From the NCBI GenBank assembly GCA_001898725.1, contig MKUV01000030.1:1-58187 (forward strand): a stretch of DNA of 58,187 nt, in the 5' to 3' direction. Positions within the stretch are counted from its first letter, which is position 1. Every line of letters begins with the position of its first letter. The notes under the pieces are model-generated. The model searched no databases, was not told the origin of the DNA, and saw only the letters and a program-made list of their open reading frames with translations. Shown one piece after another: positions 42,641 to 51,607 of this stretch. The stretch is from Caedibacter sp. 37-49 (GTDB taxonomy: Bacteria; Pseudomonadota; Alphaproteobacteria; Caedimonadales; Caedimonadaceae). A program made the position numbers and the translations under genes.

Positions 42641-45157
42641 ATGACGTTTATAAGAACTTCAACGACCTTTTTTGCCTTAATTTTTAGTGTTCAAATCGCG
42701 ATAGCCTCAGGACCGACTTTATTGGAGGATGAAGCCACGAGTCGTGCTCTTGTCTCTGCATCTCAAATAAAGACTGAAGAGTCTTCAACAGCGAGTAGTT
42801 GGTGGGGATTAGGTTCATGGGTGGCCTCTGCCAAAAACGTGGTTAAAACTTTATTCTCTGGTGCGCCAAAAAAAGAACTTTCTTGGGAAGAGCGTTGGGA
42901 TAGGATTGTAGAGGATGCATGGCAACAAACTTTAGACTATCACCAAAATAATTTTGGACAGGTTGAGAGCGTTGCAAAGGTACTTTTTACAAATCCTCAG
43001 GAGCGAGAAAAACTTCAAAGGATACTTAAGTTAGCAGAAAACGAAGGCATAGACATTACTGAAAAAGAACAATTAGCTTCTTTAACCCAGGCAGAGAATT
43101 TGGCATTTTTGGAAGATATTCAGTCATTAGAAATAGGACTGATTGCAACTTTAATTTGTAATAACATTAGGACGAAAGAAGATTTTCCGCAATTTGGAAA
43201 CTTATTAAATCAACTTTATAAAACAGTAGAGGACAAAGCGGACCTTAAAGAAGAGGCCTTTTTTAGAGCTGGTAAGCAGATGTTTAATTATCTTCAAAAA
43301 ATAAGAGAGCTGAGGCGATCAGAAGGACAACTCCCCTATTTAAAGCAAGTGGGTTTGGATTTTTATACTCAACTTGATGGGGGGACACTTTCATCTTTTT
43401 CTAAGTACAAATTGGATAAACTTGGAATTATGTATTTCGCGGATGCGAACAGAAGTTCTCGGAGAGGGAGAGGGTCGTCTTCTTTCAGTTATGGTAAAGC
43501 AGTTGGAGCAGGCGTACTTAGCCTTATGATTATTAGTGGGGGAGTGTTGCCAGGTGTTGGGGCAGTGCTTCCTCAACCGACAGTACTGACCAATGCGTGT
43601 CGTGGGACGGCAATTGAATGCTTAAGTGTTTTCAGGCCCGCCGTTGGGTTTGGCACGCAGGTTGCTTATTTTGTGCAAACGTTGGGAGCAGATTATAATT
43701 CCACGATTTTTGATATGCAGAAGAGCTCTCTTTCAACGGCTTATAGTGATGCGGGAGGTGATGTAGGTGGTTTGGAGGGCGTTTATGGAATTTATGCAGA
43801 AGTTTCTTCTTGGAATAATCCAACGATTCCTTCTACGAATGTCACAAGAGTTTTAATGACAAGTGGAGCTAACACCAAAGGAGTTATTTATCAACCAGGA
43901 AGTGCAACTCAACATACTGAAACATCTTTTGATAACACACCTTTAAATCCATTCAATATTGTCACAACACCTGGTGTTTCTGGCTCAATCAACCCTTATT
44001 ACTATGAGCTTGCCGTAGCTGGAGACAGGTGGTTTCTGATGACTCAATATACTGACAACCAAACAATTGTTGTATCAGAGGTCTTTAGACCCGCAGCTGG
44101 CGCCCCTTTTCTTAAATCTTACGCAAACATGGTGATTACACCACAAAGCGCTTCGTGGAAGATTAATCTTGCGGCGCTTCAATCTGCTTATGTTGCCCCC
44201 GGAACGCCATCACGTGTCACCAGTCAACAAGGCTTTACGGCAGATCAATTGCAAGCCTCTTATTATACAGGTTCTGTTGCAAGTAACGACTGTGCAAGCT
44301 CGATCACAATTCAACAGTTCTTAGCTCAAAATAACATTGATTTAAGTGCATTAATTAATTGTCTGCAAAACTCGGGTTATAACCCTCTTTCTTGTCGGAC
44401 CATCTCAAATCCTTTCGGGGGTTATATCCAGTTACTAAATTATTATATGATGAATGGCGTTGAATTACATGAAGTTGTAGTTAGTGGAAGCACTTATACG
44501 CACGATATCTACACTTCAACTGGAGCTTCTAGTATGAGTAGAATGCGTCATACGTTTGATTGGAAAGCTCAGGGAGTTCCAACAACAACGACAACGGCTG
44601 TTCCCCAATCTTTAAGTTCACGTCAAGGAACTTTACCAAACAATGGAGCAATACGTAAATTTGCAGTATTTTACTATGGTGGTAGTGATTCCGCAGAGCC
44701 AGCAAACGTCATCAAAGTAGATGAGACTGGCGCAGTGGGTTACGGAACGTATTTTGGGACTAACAGATGCGGAACTAAAAAGCGTGATGTTGCAGAAGAA
44801 CAGCTCCAAACAAAGATCGAAGTTGTTGAAAGAAGGGCAAGACTAAACCTTGATGAATTTAAGGCGCGCCAAGCAGAAAGTCAGACTTTTGTTGATAGTC
44901 TTAAAGGTTGGTTTGGATTTGGTTCTCCTATTGCTCAACCTCACCATTCTTGGGGACCTGAAAAATGGTATCAATTCTGGCAATCTGCTTCTTTGGCAGG
45001 AGGAAAGCAACTACAAGGCGTAACCTTATACCAAGGTGATGAAGGTCTTGAGCATAATTTCCTTTTCTCAGTGAACAATGGCCAATTTGAAGTGTTCTGC
45101 CGTAGTGCAAATAGCTCTAATGCAGTTGCTAATAATGGAAAAGTAAAAGTAATGTAG
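42641..45157 (+). CDS. Large secreted protein of unknown function
   Basis: 838 residues from the ATG at 42641, which follows AAAGGGGAGAT; an in-frame ATG eight codons upstream precedes that ribosome-binding site and is unlikely. A signal peptide (TFFALIFSVQIAIAS) is followed by a helical region (about 30-280), a glycine-rich hydrophobic stretch (about 289-315, VLSLMIISGGVLPGVGAVL), a strand-rich central part (about 320-650) and a charged helical C-terminus. Short tryptophan/glycine motifs near both ends resemble each other (WWGLGSWV; GWFGFGSP). Scattered cysteines could form disulfides. No family is recognised. It runs in the same direction as the next unknown gene, 64 bp away. Confidence 0.65.
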   Translation: MTFIRTSTTFFALIFSVQIAIASGPTLLEDEATSRALVSASQIKTEESSTASSWWGLGSWVASAKNVVKTLFSGAPKKELSWEERWDRIVEDAWQQTLDYHQNNFGQVESVAKVLFTNPQEREKLQRILKLAENEGIDITEKEQLASLTQAENLAFLEDIQSLEIGLIATLICNNIRTKEDFPQFGNLLNQLYKTVEDKADLKEEAFFRAGKQMFNYLQKIRELRRSEGQLPYLKQVGLDFYTQLDGGTLSSFSKYKLDKLGIMYFADANRSSRRGRGSSSFSYGKAVGAGVLSLMIISGGVLPGVGAVLPQPTVLTNACRGTAIECLSVFRPAVGFGTQVAYFVQTLGADYNSTIFDMQKSSLSTAYSDAGGDVGGLEGVYGIYAEVSSWNNPTIPSTNVTRVLMTSGANTKGVIYQPGSATQHTETSFDNTPLNPFNIVTTPGVSGSINPYYYELAVAGDRWFLMTQYTDNQTIVVSEVFRPAAGAPFLKSYANMVITPQSASWKINLAALQSAYVAPGTPSRVTSQQGFTADQLQASYYTGSVASNDCASSITIQQFLAQNNIDLSALINCLQNSGYNPLSCRTISNPFGGYIQLLNYYMMNGVELHEVVVSGSTYTHDIYTSTGASSMSRMRHTFDWKAQGVPTTTTTAVPQSLSSRQGTLPNNGAIRKFAVFYYGGSDSAEPANVIKVDETGAVGYGTYFGTNRCGTKKRDVAEEQLQTKIEVVERRARLNLDEFKARQAESQTFVDSLKGWFGFGSPIAQPHHSWGPEKWYQFWQSASLAGGKQLQGVTLYQGDEGLEHNFLFSVNNGQFEVFCRSANSSNAVANNGKVKVM

Positions 45158-45160
45158 ATT

Positions 45161-45183
45161 AATGAGGCCTTTAGGGCCTCATT
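45161..45183 (+). terminator. Hairpin between the two unknown genes
   Basis: A perfect 9-bp stem (aatgaggcc/ggcctcatt) with a 5-base loop starts 3 bp after the stop codon. No T run follows, so it may only attenuate transcription into the next gene or protect the mRNA end. Confidence 0.5.
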
Positions 45184-45221
45184 GAATACCCTCAATAAAA
45201 ATATTAAAGGAGAAAAGTTCT

Positions 45222-47348
45222 GTGCTTCAGTTAAGACGCCTCATTTCATTATGCTTGTCTATCAGTCTTATTTTTGGGGAGATTGTGACTTCAACTCATT
45301 CTTATGCTTCTTCTACTGATTCAGACCTTACCTCTACGGCGCGCAGACGCCATAGACCTGCCCATGAAGATGTTAATAATAGTGACCTAGATGTTGAGAA
45401 AGCTGAGCAAAAATTACTCAAAGAAAAGTTTCATAAGGAAAACAAAAAAAAATTAGGTACGTCTATTTGTTGTGGAATGACATCATTTGTATTTTTAGCA
45501 GGCTATATGGGGCTTTGGATTATGTCTCATACGCCTCAGCCTTTATCATCTTCAAAAATATATCATGTCGAGGATTTGACAAAAATTCTTAATCAACAAC
45601 GTTCTTTTACAAATTCTGCTGCTTTTAGCACTCTACAATATACTGTTCTTTTTATGGCTGTAGGAACAATGATCGTGAGTGTATACAAGTTATGGCAAGT
45701 AAGAGATAGATTACCCTCCTCTAAAGACTTGAAAAGAAAAGGAAAAGAGTTGAGTATTGATGCTGGTCTTACATTTTTGTATGGATATTCAACAGTCCTT
45801 CTTAGAACTGTTCCAAAATCATATAATGCAATCAATAAACTTACAAGAACCAATCAAGATTCAACAGTTTTTAGACCTTCTCAAGGGAGTACAAAGATAA
45901 AAAACTTTCCAGAGGGTTGGGACTTGTGGGAAGAGCTTTATCACCTTCTTAGAATAAGAGAAGCTCCTCTTATTCGTCGATTAGTTAGCCTTAAACCTGC
46001 CTCAGAGGAATTGAAAGTATACGAAAAGAATCCACCAAAAGAGCTTAAAGCTAGACAACCCATTTTTGATGGTTCAGACCTTCATTTTTGTCCGGTAGAT
46101 CTGGCGTTCCTTTTAAATTTAAGGAGCTTTTATGAAATTAGATTAAGAGGAGCTCATCTTGAAGATCAACAACTCAATTTAATTAAGTACTATTCTTTCG
46201 CACTTGAAAAGCTTGATATTAGGGATAATCCCAACATTTCGATTGATAGCCTGCTTGATAGTGTTGTTTGGGCAGTAGCCCCTCAACATACGCGTGGAAT
46301 TGTAGGATTTGATAAAATGCGTTCCATAGTATTTGATGCTCGTGAGGATCTAATTTGCGATAAGGGTTTACTGCTAGGTCTTAAGCTTCCAACAAGAAGA
46401 AAATTAAGAGTTAGTGGTGAGCTTACAAGAAAAGATGAATTAGAAAGTTTTTTAAATAGGAATTTTTATTATTATAACCAAGGTGCTCTTAATTCATCTT
46501 TACCACAAGAGTTGACGAATATCTTGAGACATAATTCTAAAAGAAACCTTCAAAACTCATATGTTGAAAAAGGTTATCGTGATGGTGGACCTGAAATTAA
46601 TTATGAACGACATAAGCCCTTTAATATAATTAGAGAAGTTATTCATTATATTCTCGAGGTTGGCTCAAAGGATACTTTTTATTTAATTGAATACGATGAC
46701 AATAATAAACCAGTGCTTTATAGATCGCCTGCTCAACAACTAAAAAGCTTTGGAGATACATTGCCAGCTTCATCATTAGAAGCTAGGTTAATTTCTTCTA
46801 AAACAAGAGACTATCGTGTCACAAGCGACAGGATATTTGGTAAAGTTCGTAAAAATAGTAAAACGCTAGAAGAAGGTGTTCGATATCTCGAAGAAGATGT
46901 ATTATCAGCAAATTCAAGAGGTGCTTACCTAATAGAGTATGATTCAGCTGGCAATCATATCTTTTATGGTGCGCATAGTATTTTCCAATACCATGATCAA
47001 AATGATATTTGGTTTACACCTTCAACAATTTACCTCCCAAATACTTTTAAACACAATTATGATTTAAGGCTATATTTAAGGGAAAGACATAAGATTTATA
47101 AAGCTTCTAATCCTGATAATTTGATGTCAGGAGAAGTAAAAGAAATAACCTCATTTGTTAAAGTTGATTTAAAGGATGGCTTTATTGTATTAGCGGATGA
47201 ACTAAAGCACCTTGATAAGCATCACATGACAGTTAAAAAACTTGAAGAGTTAGCACTTTTAACTGAGGTTCGCCTTATTGAAACATTAACAGAATGTGGT
47301 TTTCTAACCAGCCTTCAATTAGAAGTAAAAGATAATAGTTGGTATTGA
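45222..47348 (+). CDS. Membrane-associated protein of unknown function
   Basis: 708 residues from a GTG at 45222 with a Shine-Dalgarno AAAGGAGAAAAG. A signal-like N-terminus (LISLCLSISLIFGEIV) is followed by two hydrophobic segments near residues 85-107 (ICCGMTSFVFLAGYMGLWIM) and 140-160 (TVLFMAVGTMIVSVY). The remaining 540 residues are soluble. Around residues 290-345 there are leucine-rich-like strands (FYEIRLRGAHLEDQQLNL, LEKLDIRDNPNISIDSLLD). Twice a phrase of the form YLIEYD..NHIFYG or YLIEYDDNNKPVLYR occurs, suggesting an internal duplication. No family is recognised. Its neighbours are another unknown secreted protein and a broken sensor kinase. Confidence 0.6.
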   Translation: MLQLRRLISLCLSISLIFGEIVTSTHSYASSTDSDLTSTARRRHRPAHEDVNNSDLDVEKAEQKLLKEKFHKENKKKLGTSICCGMTSFVFLAGYMGLWIMSHTPQPLSSSKIYHVEDLTKILNQQRSFTNSAAFSTLQYTVLFMAVGTMIVSVYKLWQVRDRLPSSKDLKRKGKELSIDAGLTFLYGYSTVLLRTVPKSYNAINKLTRTNQDSTVFRPSQGSTKIKNFPEGWDLWEELYHLLRIREAPLIRRLVSLKPASEELKVYEKNPPKELKARQPIFDGSDLHFCPVDLAFLLNLRSFYEIRLRGAHLEDQQLNLIKYYSFALEKLDIRDNPNISIDSLLDSVVWAVAPQHTRGIVGFDKMRSIVFDAREDLICDKGLLLGLKLPTRRKLRVSGELTRKDELESFLNRNFYYYNQGALNSSLPQELTNILRHNSKRNLQNSYVEKGYRDGGPEINYERHKPFNIIREVIHYILEVGSKDTFYLIEYDDNNKPVLYRSPAQQLKSFGDTLPASSLEARLISSKTRDYRVTSDRIFGKVRKNSKTLEEGVRYLEEDVLSANSRGAYLIEYDSAGNHIFYGAHSIFQYHDQNDIWFTPSTIYLPNTFKHNYDLRLYLRERHKIYKASNPDNLMSGEVKEITSFVKVDLKDGFIVLADELKHLDKHHMTVKKLEELALLTEVRLIETLTECGFLTSLQLEVKDNSWY

Positions 47349-47350
47349 TA

Positions 47351-47605
47351 GACAATATTACCTTATTTAAAGCTGAAGTTATTTTTATTTCTCATTTAGG
47401 GAATATTAAATATATCACTAATAAAATATTCTTAGCCTTAAAGACACTCTCTTGCAAACAGGCGCAAATTGTTTTAGCGTATATTAAAGGTGGAACTAAA
47501 ATCAAAACAGCAGCTTTTCTTAGTTATGTAATAGCTGAAGGCACTTAGAGAGACACTAAAATCGATACTGAATTTTATAAAGATTTTTATGATCATGCAC
47601 CCGAT
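47351..47605 (+). pseudogene. Upstream part of the sensor kinase frame, cut by an amber codon
   Basis: In the frame of the following kinase an open stretch runs from about 47339 to a TAG at 47546-47548. After that TAG the frame continues without a start codon through 47549-47605, reading DTEFYKDFYDHAPDMF, which is the expected first part of the PAS domain. The segment before the stop has no assured function; LSCKQAQIVLAYIKGGTK only weakly recalls a LuxR-type helix-turn-helix. Either a longer gene has acquired a nonsense mutation or the kinase uses an unusual start near 47561 (ATC behind AGAGAG). Confidence 0.45.
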
Positions 47606-48652
47606 ATGTTCGTATCGGTTAATGCTTTAACTGAAAAAATTATTGAATGTAACCAAGCGTTGATTGACACGCTTGGGTATACAAAAGAAGAGCTTCTTAA
47701 TCTTGATTCAATCGCTGAACTTTATCATCCTGAGTCTTTAAGCATTAGAGATGCGATTATCCAAGAATACAGGCAGAAAGGTGTCGTAAAGGATAAAGAA
47801 GTTATTCTTAGAAAAAAAACGGGGGAAAAACTATATGTTTCTTTCAGCGTAACAGCCGTAAAAGATAAAGAAGGAAAAATTCTTTATAGTCGAGGGATTT
47901 GGCGTGATATCTCTCGTCTCATTGAAAAAAGGCAAAAATTAAATAAGCTTAATGAAACGCTAAAAGCTAAGAATGAGCAACAGGCAACCCTATTCCATAT
48001 TTTGTCTCATGATATTCAATCGCCAATAAGAACAGTCGAACATCTTTCGCAATGGATTCTTGAAGATAAGGGGAATAATTTGACTGCAACTTCATTAGAA
48101 AATTTATCCATGCTGAGAGTGGTTAATAAACAATCTTATCGATTGACACAAGATCTAGTTTCTTTATTTATCAATGATTTAAGAGAAGTTCCTAGTATCT
48201 TTAATTTATCTCGGACCATGGAAACAATTAAACGGCGTGTTTTTCTACCTGATGGATTTAAAATTACTATTTTAAGCTCTATTACTTCATTTAAAACATT
48301 CAATTTTTTGCTAACTGAGGTTCTTTATAATCTTATTTCTAATGCTGTTAAGCATCATCATAACTTTCAAGAAGGGGAGATTAAAGTTGAGGTTGAAGAC
48401 CAAGGGAAACAAATTTTAATAAAAATAGGGGACAATGGACCTGGAATTATTGAGAATTTAAAAAAGGATATCTTTGAGCCTTTAAAAAAATTTCATGCTG
48501 ATAACGTTGAGGGTTATGGTATGGGGCTTGCAATTGTAAAAAAGATTATAGATCAAGTTGGCGGAAAAGTTGATTTTGCAAGTATGGTTGGCAAGGGGAC
48601 AACGTTTAAACTTTTGTGGCCAATATTTGAAGATACACAAGAGATTAAGTAA
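47606..48652 (+). CDS. PAS-domain sensor histidine kinase (5'-truncated or interrupted)
   Basis: 348 residues from the first ATG, 47606. A PAS domain fills residues 1-105 (IIECNQALIDTLGYTKEEL; RKKTGEKLYVSFSV; YSRGIWRDISRL), but its first strands are encoded before this ATG. The phosphoacceptor is His135 in ILSHDIQSP. The ATPase part has the N box LYNLISNAVKHH, G1 GDNGPGI and G2 GYGMGLAIVKKI. Without a transmembrane segment it would be cytosolic. No response regulator is adjacent; the nearest is the OmpR-type gene at 50812. The catalytic half is intact, so the gene may still work. The end overlaps convergent rlmJ by 8 bp. Confidence 0.75.
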   Translation: MFVSVNALTEKIIECNQALIDTLGYTKEELLNLDSIAELYHPESLSIRDAIIQEYRQKGVVKDKEVILRKKTGEKLYVSFSVTAVKDKEGKILYSRGIWRDISRLIEKRQKLNKLNETLKAKNEQQATLFHILSHDIQSPIRTVEHLSQWILEDKGNNLTATSLENLSMLRVVNKQSYRLTQDLVSLFINDLREVPSIFNLSRTMETIKRRVFLPDGFKITILSSITSFKTFNFLLTEVLYNLISNAVKHHHNFQEGEIKVEVEDQGKQILIKIGDNGPGIIENLKKDIFEPLKKFHADNVEGYGMGLAIVKKIIDQVGGKVDFASMVGKGTTFKLLWPIFEDTQEIK

Positions 48653-49490
48653 CTTTTTTAAAAGAGAACTCTTCACTGAGCCATTCTAAGCGAACATAGC
48701 CTTGTTTGAATTCAAAAATTTTCAAAAGTGCTTCGAGAGCTGGCACCATTTTTTCTTCAAGTTTCCAAGGAGGATTAACAATAATTAGTCCAGTACCATT
48801 TAACATTTCCGCAATTGTGGGTTGATGTCGTAAAAATTCAACAGCAAGAATTTTTGGAATTTCTAGTTCTCTAAGAGAAGCATAAAATTTTTTAATAGGT
48901 TTCAAATCTTTGATTGGGAACCATATCATATAAACCCCAGTTGAGAATCTTTTATAACTTTCATAAAGACCCTCGGTTAGAGCTTTAAATTCATGACGAT
49001 CTTCAAAAGGCGGATCAATTAAGATTAAACCTCGTCTTTCCTTAGGAGGAAGGAGGGCTTTAAGAGAGACATATCCATCTTGATGAAAGACTTTTACTTG
49101 AGGATCTTTATGAAAAATCTGGTTCAAACTTTTAAAATCTTCGGGATGAAGTTCAGAAAGCCATAATCGATCTTGCGACCTTAAGAAAGCCCGAAAAATA
49201 AGTGGAGAACCTGGATAAATCCCAGGTTTCTGAGCATGAATTATCCGGAGATAATTTTCAAATAAGCTTTTATCGTGAGGGGAGTGTAAAAGTTTCAAAA
49301 TTCCTTGTTGTGCTTCATTTGTTTTTAGTGCTTGTATTGAATCCAGTTGATATGCACCTATACCTGCGTGCGTATCAATAATAGAGAAAGCATTTTCTTT
49401 TTCATGAAATTTCTGAAGCAAGGTCGTCAAAACAAAGTGTTTAACAACATCTAGGAAATTTCCGGCGTGATAGATATGTCGATAGTTCAT
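48645..49490 (-). CDS. rlmJ: 23S rRNA (adenine-N6)-methyltransferase RlmJ
   Basis: 281 residues, the normal length. RlmJ methylates N6 of A2030 of 23S rRNA with SAM. The N-terminus YRHIYHAGNFLDVVKHFVL and the catalytic motif LILIDPPFEDRHEF near residue 157 are typical of the family. Its ATG shares one base with the stop of the upstream histidine kinase gene, so it is translationally coupled to the two-component pair, an unusual partnership. Confidence 0.93.
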   Translation of the reverse strand: MNYRHIYHAGNFLDVVKHFVLTTLLQKFHEKENAFSIIDTHAGIGAYQLDSIQALKTNEAQQGILKLLHSPHDKSLFENYLRIIHAQKPGIYPGSPLIFRAFLRSQDRLWLSELHPEDFKSLNQIFHKDPQVKVFHQDGYVSLKALLPPKERRGLILIDPPFEDRHEFKALTEGLYESYKRFSTGVYMIWFPIKDLKPIKKFYASLRELEIPKILAVEFLRHQPTIAEMLNGTGLIIVNPPWKLEEKMVPALEALLKIFEFKQGYVRLEWLSEEFSFKKVT

Positions 49491-50815
49491 TATAGTGGTA
49501 AACTTATTACAACAAGAAGGCCGCCTTGTAATGAATCTTTCAGTTCGATCGTACCACCATGTCTTAAGATAATATCTCGTGTAATGGCTAAACCAAGACC
49601 AGAACCACCAGTTTCAGAGTTACGTGATCCTTCTAAGCGGTAAAATGGGCGAAATACAGCTTCTCTTTTTGAGGTGGGAATTCCGGGACCATTATCTTCA
49701 AAATGTATTTTAATACTGTCAGGCCCTAACTGCATCGATATCCATAAAGATGATGCATACTTTAAAGCATTTTCAATAATGTTGGTAAAAGCACGTTTTA
49801 AAGAAAGAGGATGCGCAATTAAATAAATAGAGCTAGAGGCTTTAAAAAAAATAGGTTTGTTGGGGAATAAACTTATGGCACTTTGTAACACTGACGAGAC
49901 ATCTATTTCTTCATAAGGACCGTCTTCTTCTCCTTTAGCAAAAGCTAAATAATCTTCGATCATTTTATTCATTTCACGTACGTCAGATTGTAAATCTTTA
50001 ATAGATTGGGAATTTTTTAACATAGCTAATTGAAGCTCCATTCGAGTCAGAGGTGTTCTAAGGTCATGTGAGACACCTGCGAGCATTTCAGTCCTCTGAG
50101 TTATTTGACGTTGGATACGTTCTTTCATAGAAATGAAAGCATATGTTAATTTACGAACTTCAAAAGATCCAGCTGGCTTAATAACTGTTGTTTCTCTTCC
50201 TTTTCCAAAGTCATCAACAGCTTCAGCTAATCTTTTTAAGGGCTTAATTTGATTCCTCATAAAAAGAATTGCAATCGCTAAAAATAATAAGGGAGTTGCA
50301 ACTGCCCACCATAGAAGGAGAGATGTGGTTCTAGGGATTAAGTGTTTAAGTTTTTCTTTAATTATTATTGTTCCACGAAGCGTTTTAACTGAAATAAAGA
50401 TATCTTCATCCTGTAAGTTAACTTGAAAAGGATAGAAAATTTTCTTTTCAAGTTCTTTAGTTAAAATATCGCCATAAGGAGAGAATAAGCTTTTTTTGGC
50501 CCATGATTGAGCATCCTCATCTTCTTTAATTTCTAACGATAATTCAAAGTGTGTAAAAATATAATTACGGAGAGATTGAAAATTATCTTTAATATGAGAG
50601 GTTTCTAAAACAATATTAACCACTTCATTCGTTTTTACTGTAATACTTTTTGCCAAAAGTTCAGTGACTTTTTCGAGATGGCGATCAATGAAGATATAGG
50701 TTGTAATCATCTGTACAAATACAACAGGTGCAATAACAATTATTAAAGTGCGTCCGAAAAGAGTTTTTGGAAGAAATTTCTTAAGGTATTGAAAAGGATG
50801 AAAAAATAAAGTCAT
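49490..50815 (-). CDS. EnvZ-type sensor histidine kinase
   Basis: 441 residues. Two transmembrane segments (about residues 24-44 and 165-186) enclose a periplasmic sensor loop, followed by a HAMP linker, a HisKA domain with phosphoacceptor His250 (GVSHDLRTPL) and an HATPase with NIIENALKYA, DNGPGIP and GGSGLGLAI. It should sense an envelope or osmotic signal and phosphorylate the OmpR-type regulator encoded just upstream, with which it overlaps by 4 bp. The symbol envZ would be a guess at function; only the architecture is certain. Confidence 0.9.
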   Translation of the reverse strand: MTLFFHPFQYLKKFLPKTLFGRTLIIVIAPVVFVQMITTYIFIDRHLEKVTELLAKSITVKTNEVVNIVLETSHIKDNFQSLRNYIFTHFELSLEIKEDEDAQSWAKKSLFSPYGDILTKELEKKIFYPFQVNLQDEDIFISVKTLRGTIIIKEKLKHLIPRTTSLLLWWAVATPLLFLAIAILFMRNQIKPLKRLAEAVDDFGKGRETTVIKPAGSFEVRKLTYAFISMKERIQRQITQRTEMLAGVSHDLRTPLTRMELQLAMLKNSQSIKDLQSDVREMNKMIEDYLAFAKGEEDGPYEEIDVSSVLQSAISLFPNKPIFFKASSSIYLIAHPLSLKRAFTNIIENALKYASSLWISMQLGPDSIKIHFEDNGPGIPTSKREAVFRPFYRLEGSRNSETGGSGLGLAITRDIILRHGGTIELKDSLQGGLLVVISLPL

Positions 50816-51501
50816 ATAAGATCAGGCCTCAAAACATATCCTTGGTGCCTTACGGTATGAAGATACAGAGGCTGTTTAGGATCTTTCTCAATTTTTTTTC
50901 GCAGTCGTGTAATTTGGACATCTACAGTTCTTGGGCTTAAACTTACTCCACTAAGTTCCGCAAGTTTTTCACGGCTAATCGGAACGCCTGGTTGTTGAGA
51001 GAAAATATTCATTAAGGTTACTTCTAAAGACGTCAAGTGAATCGACTCTTCGCCATACTTTAGAAGTGCACGTGCAGGGTCATAAGTAAGTTCTCCCATG
51101 CGAATAAAAGAACCAGGGAAAGTCAATTTAGAATTTCTTTGAAGAAGATTGCGAATTCTGAGAAGTAATTCTCTAGGCTCAAAAGGTTTTGAAAGATAAT
51201 CATCGGCGCCAGCTTCTAATCCTTCGATTCGATGATCAACTTCTCCCATCGCGGTTAACATTAAAACTGGGATCTCATTTTTCATATCGTTTCGCAGCCA
51301 TTGCAAGAATTCAAGACCTGATTCTTCCGGCATCATAAGATCAAGCACAATAAGTTGAGGAGTGGGGATAAGTTTTTGTCGAGCTTCATGAGCGGATGCT
51401 GCAATTAAAACTTGATATCCATTTTCTTCAAGGTATTTTTGCAGGAGTTCTCGAAGACGACGATCATCATCAATAACCAGCAAATGGGAAGTTGCAACCA
51501 T
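50812..51501 (-). CDS. OmpR-family response regulator
   Basis: 229 residues. The receiver domain has the acid pocket LVIDDDRR, phosphoacceptor Asp54 in VLDLMMPEESG and the conserved lysine in DYLSKPFEPREL. The C-terminal winged helix (about residues 135-227) ends with RTVDVQITRLRKKIEKDP and VRHQGYVLRP, typical of OmpR/PhoB transcription factors. The stop overlaps the kinase start by 4 bp. It is the first gene of the operon regulator-kinase-rlmJ. Confidence 0.93.
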   Translation of the reverse strand: MVATSHLLVIDDDRRLRELLQKYLEENGYQVLIAASAHEARQKLIPTPQLIVLDLMMPEESGLEFLQWLRNDMKNEIPVLMLTAMGEVDHRIEGLEAGADDYLSKPFEPRELLLRIRNLLQRNSKLTFPGSFIRMGELTYDPARALLKYGEESIHLTSLEVTLMNIFSQQPGVPISREKLAELSGVSLSPRTVDVQITRLRKKIEKDPKQPLYLHTVRHQGYVLRPDLI

Positions 51502-51607
51502 GGTAATATTCTATCTAAGAAAAAATTTAGCCTTGCAGCTTCACGTTAAGTGATGTTTCCTCTATAGTCCATAAGTTAGAAAAAAGGAAGCCCTAAAGGA
51601 GAATTAA

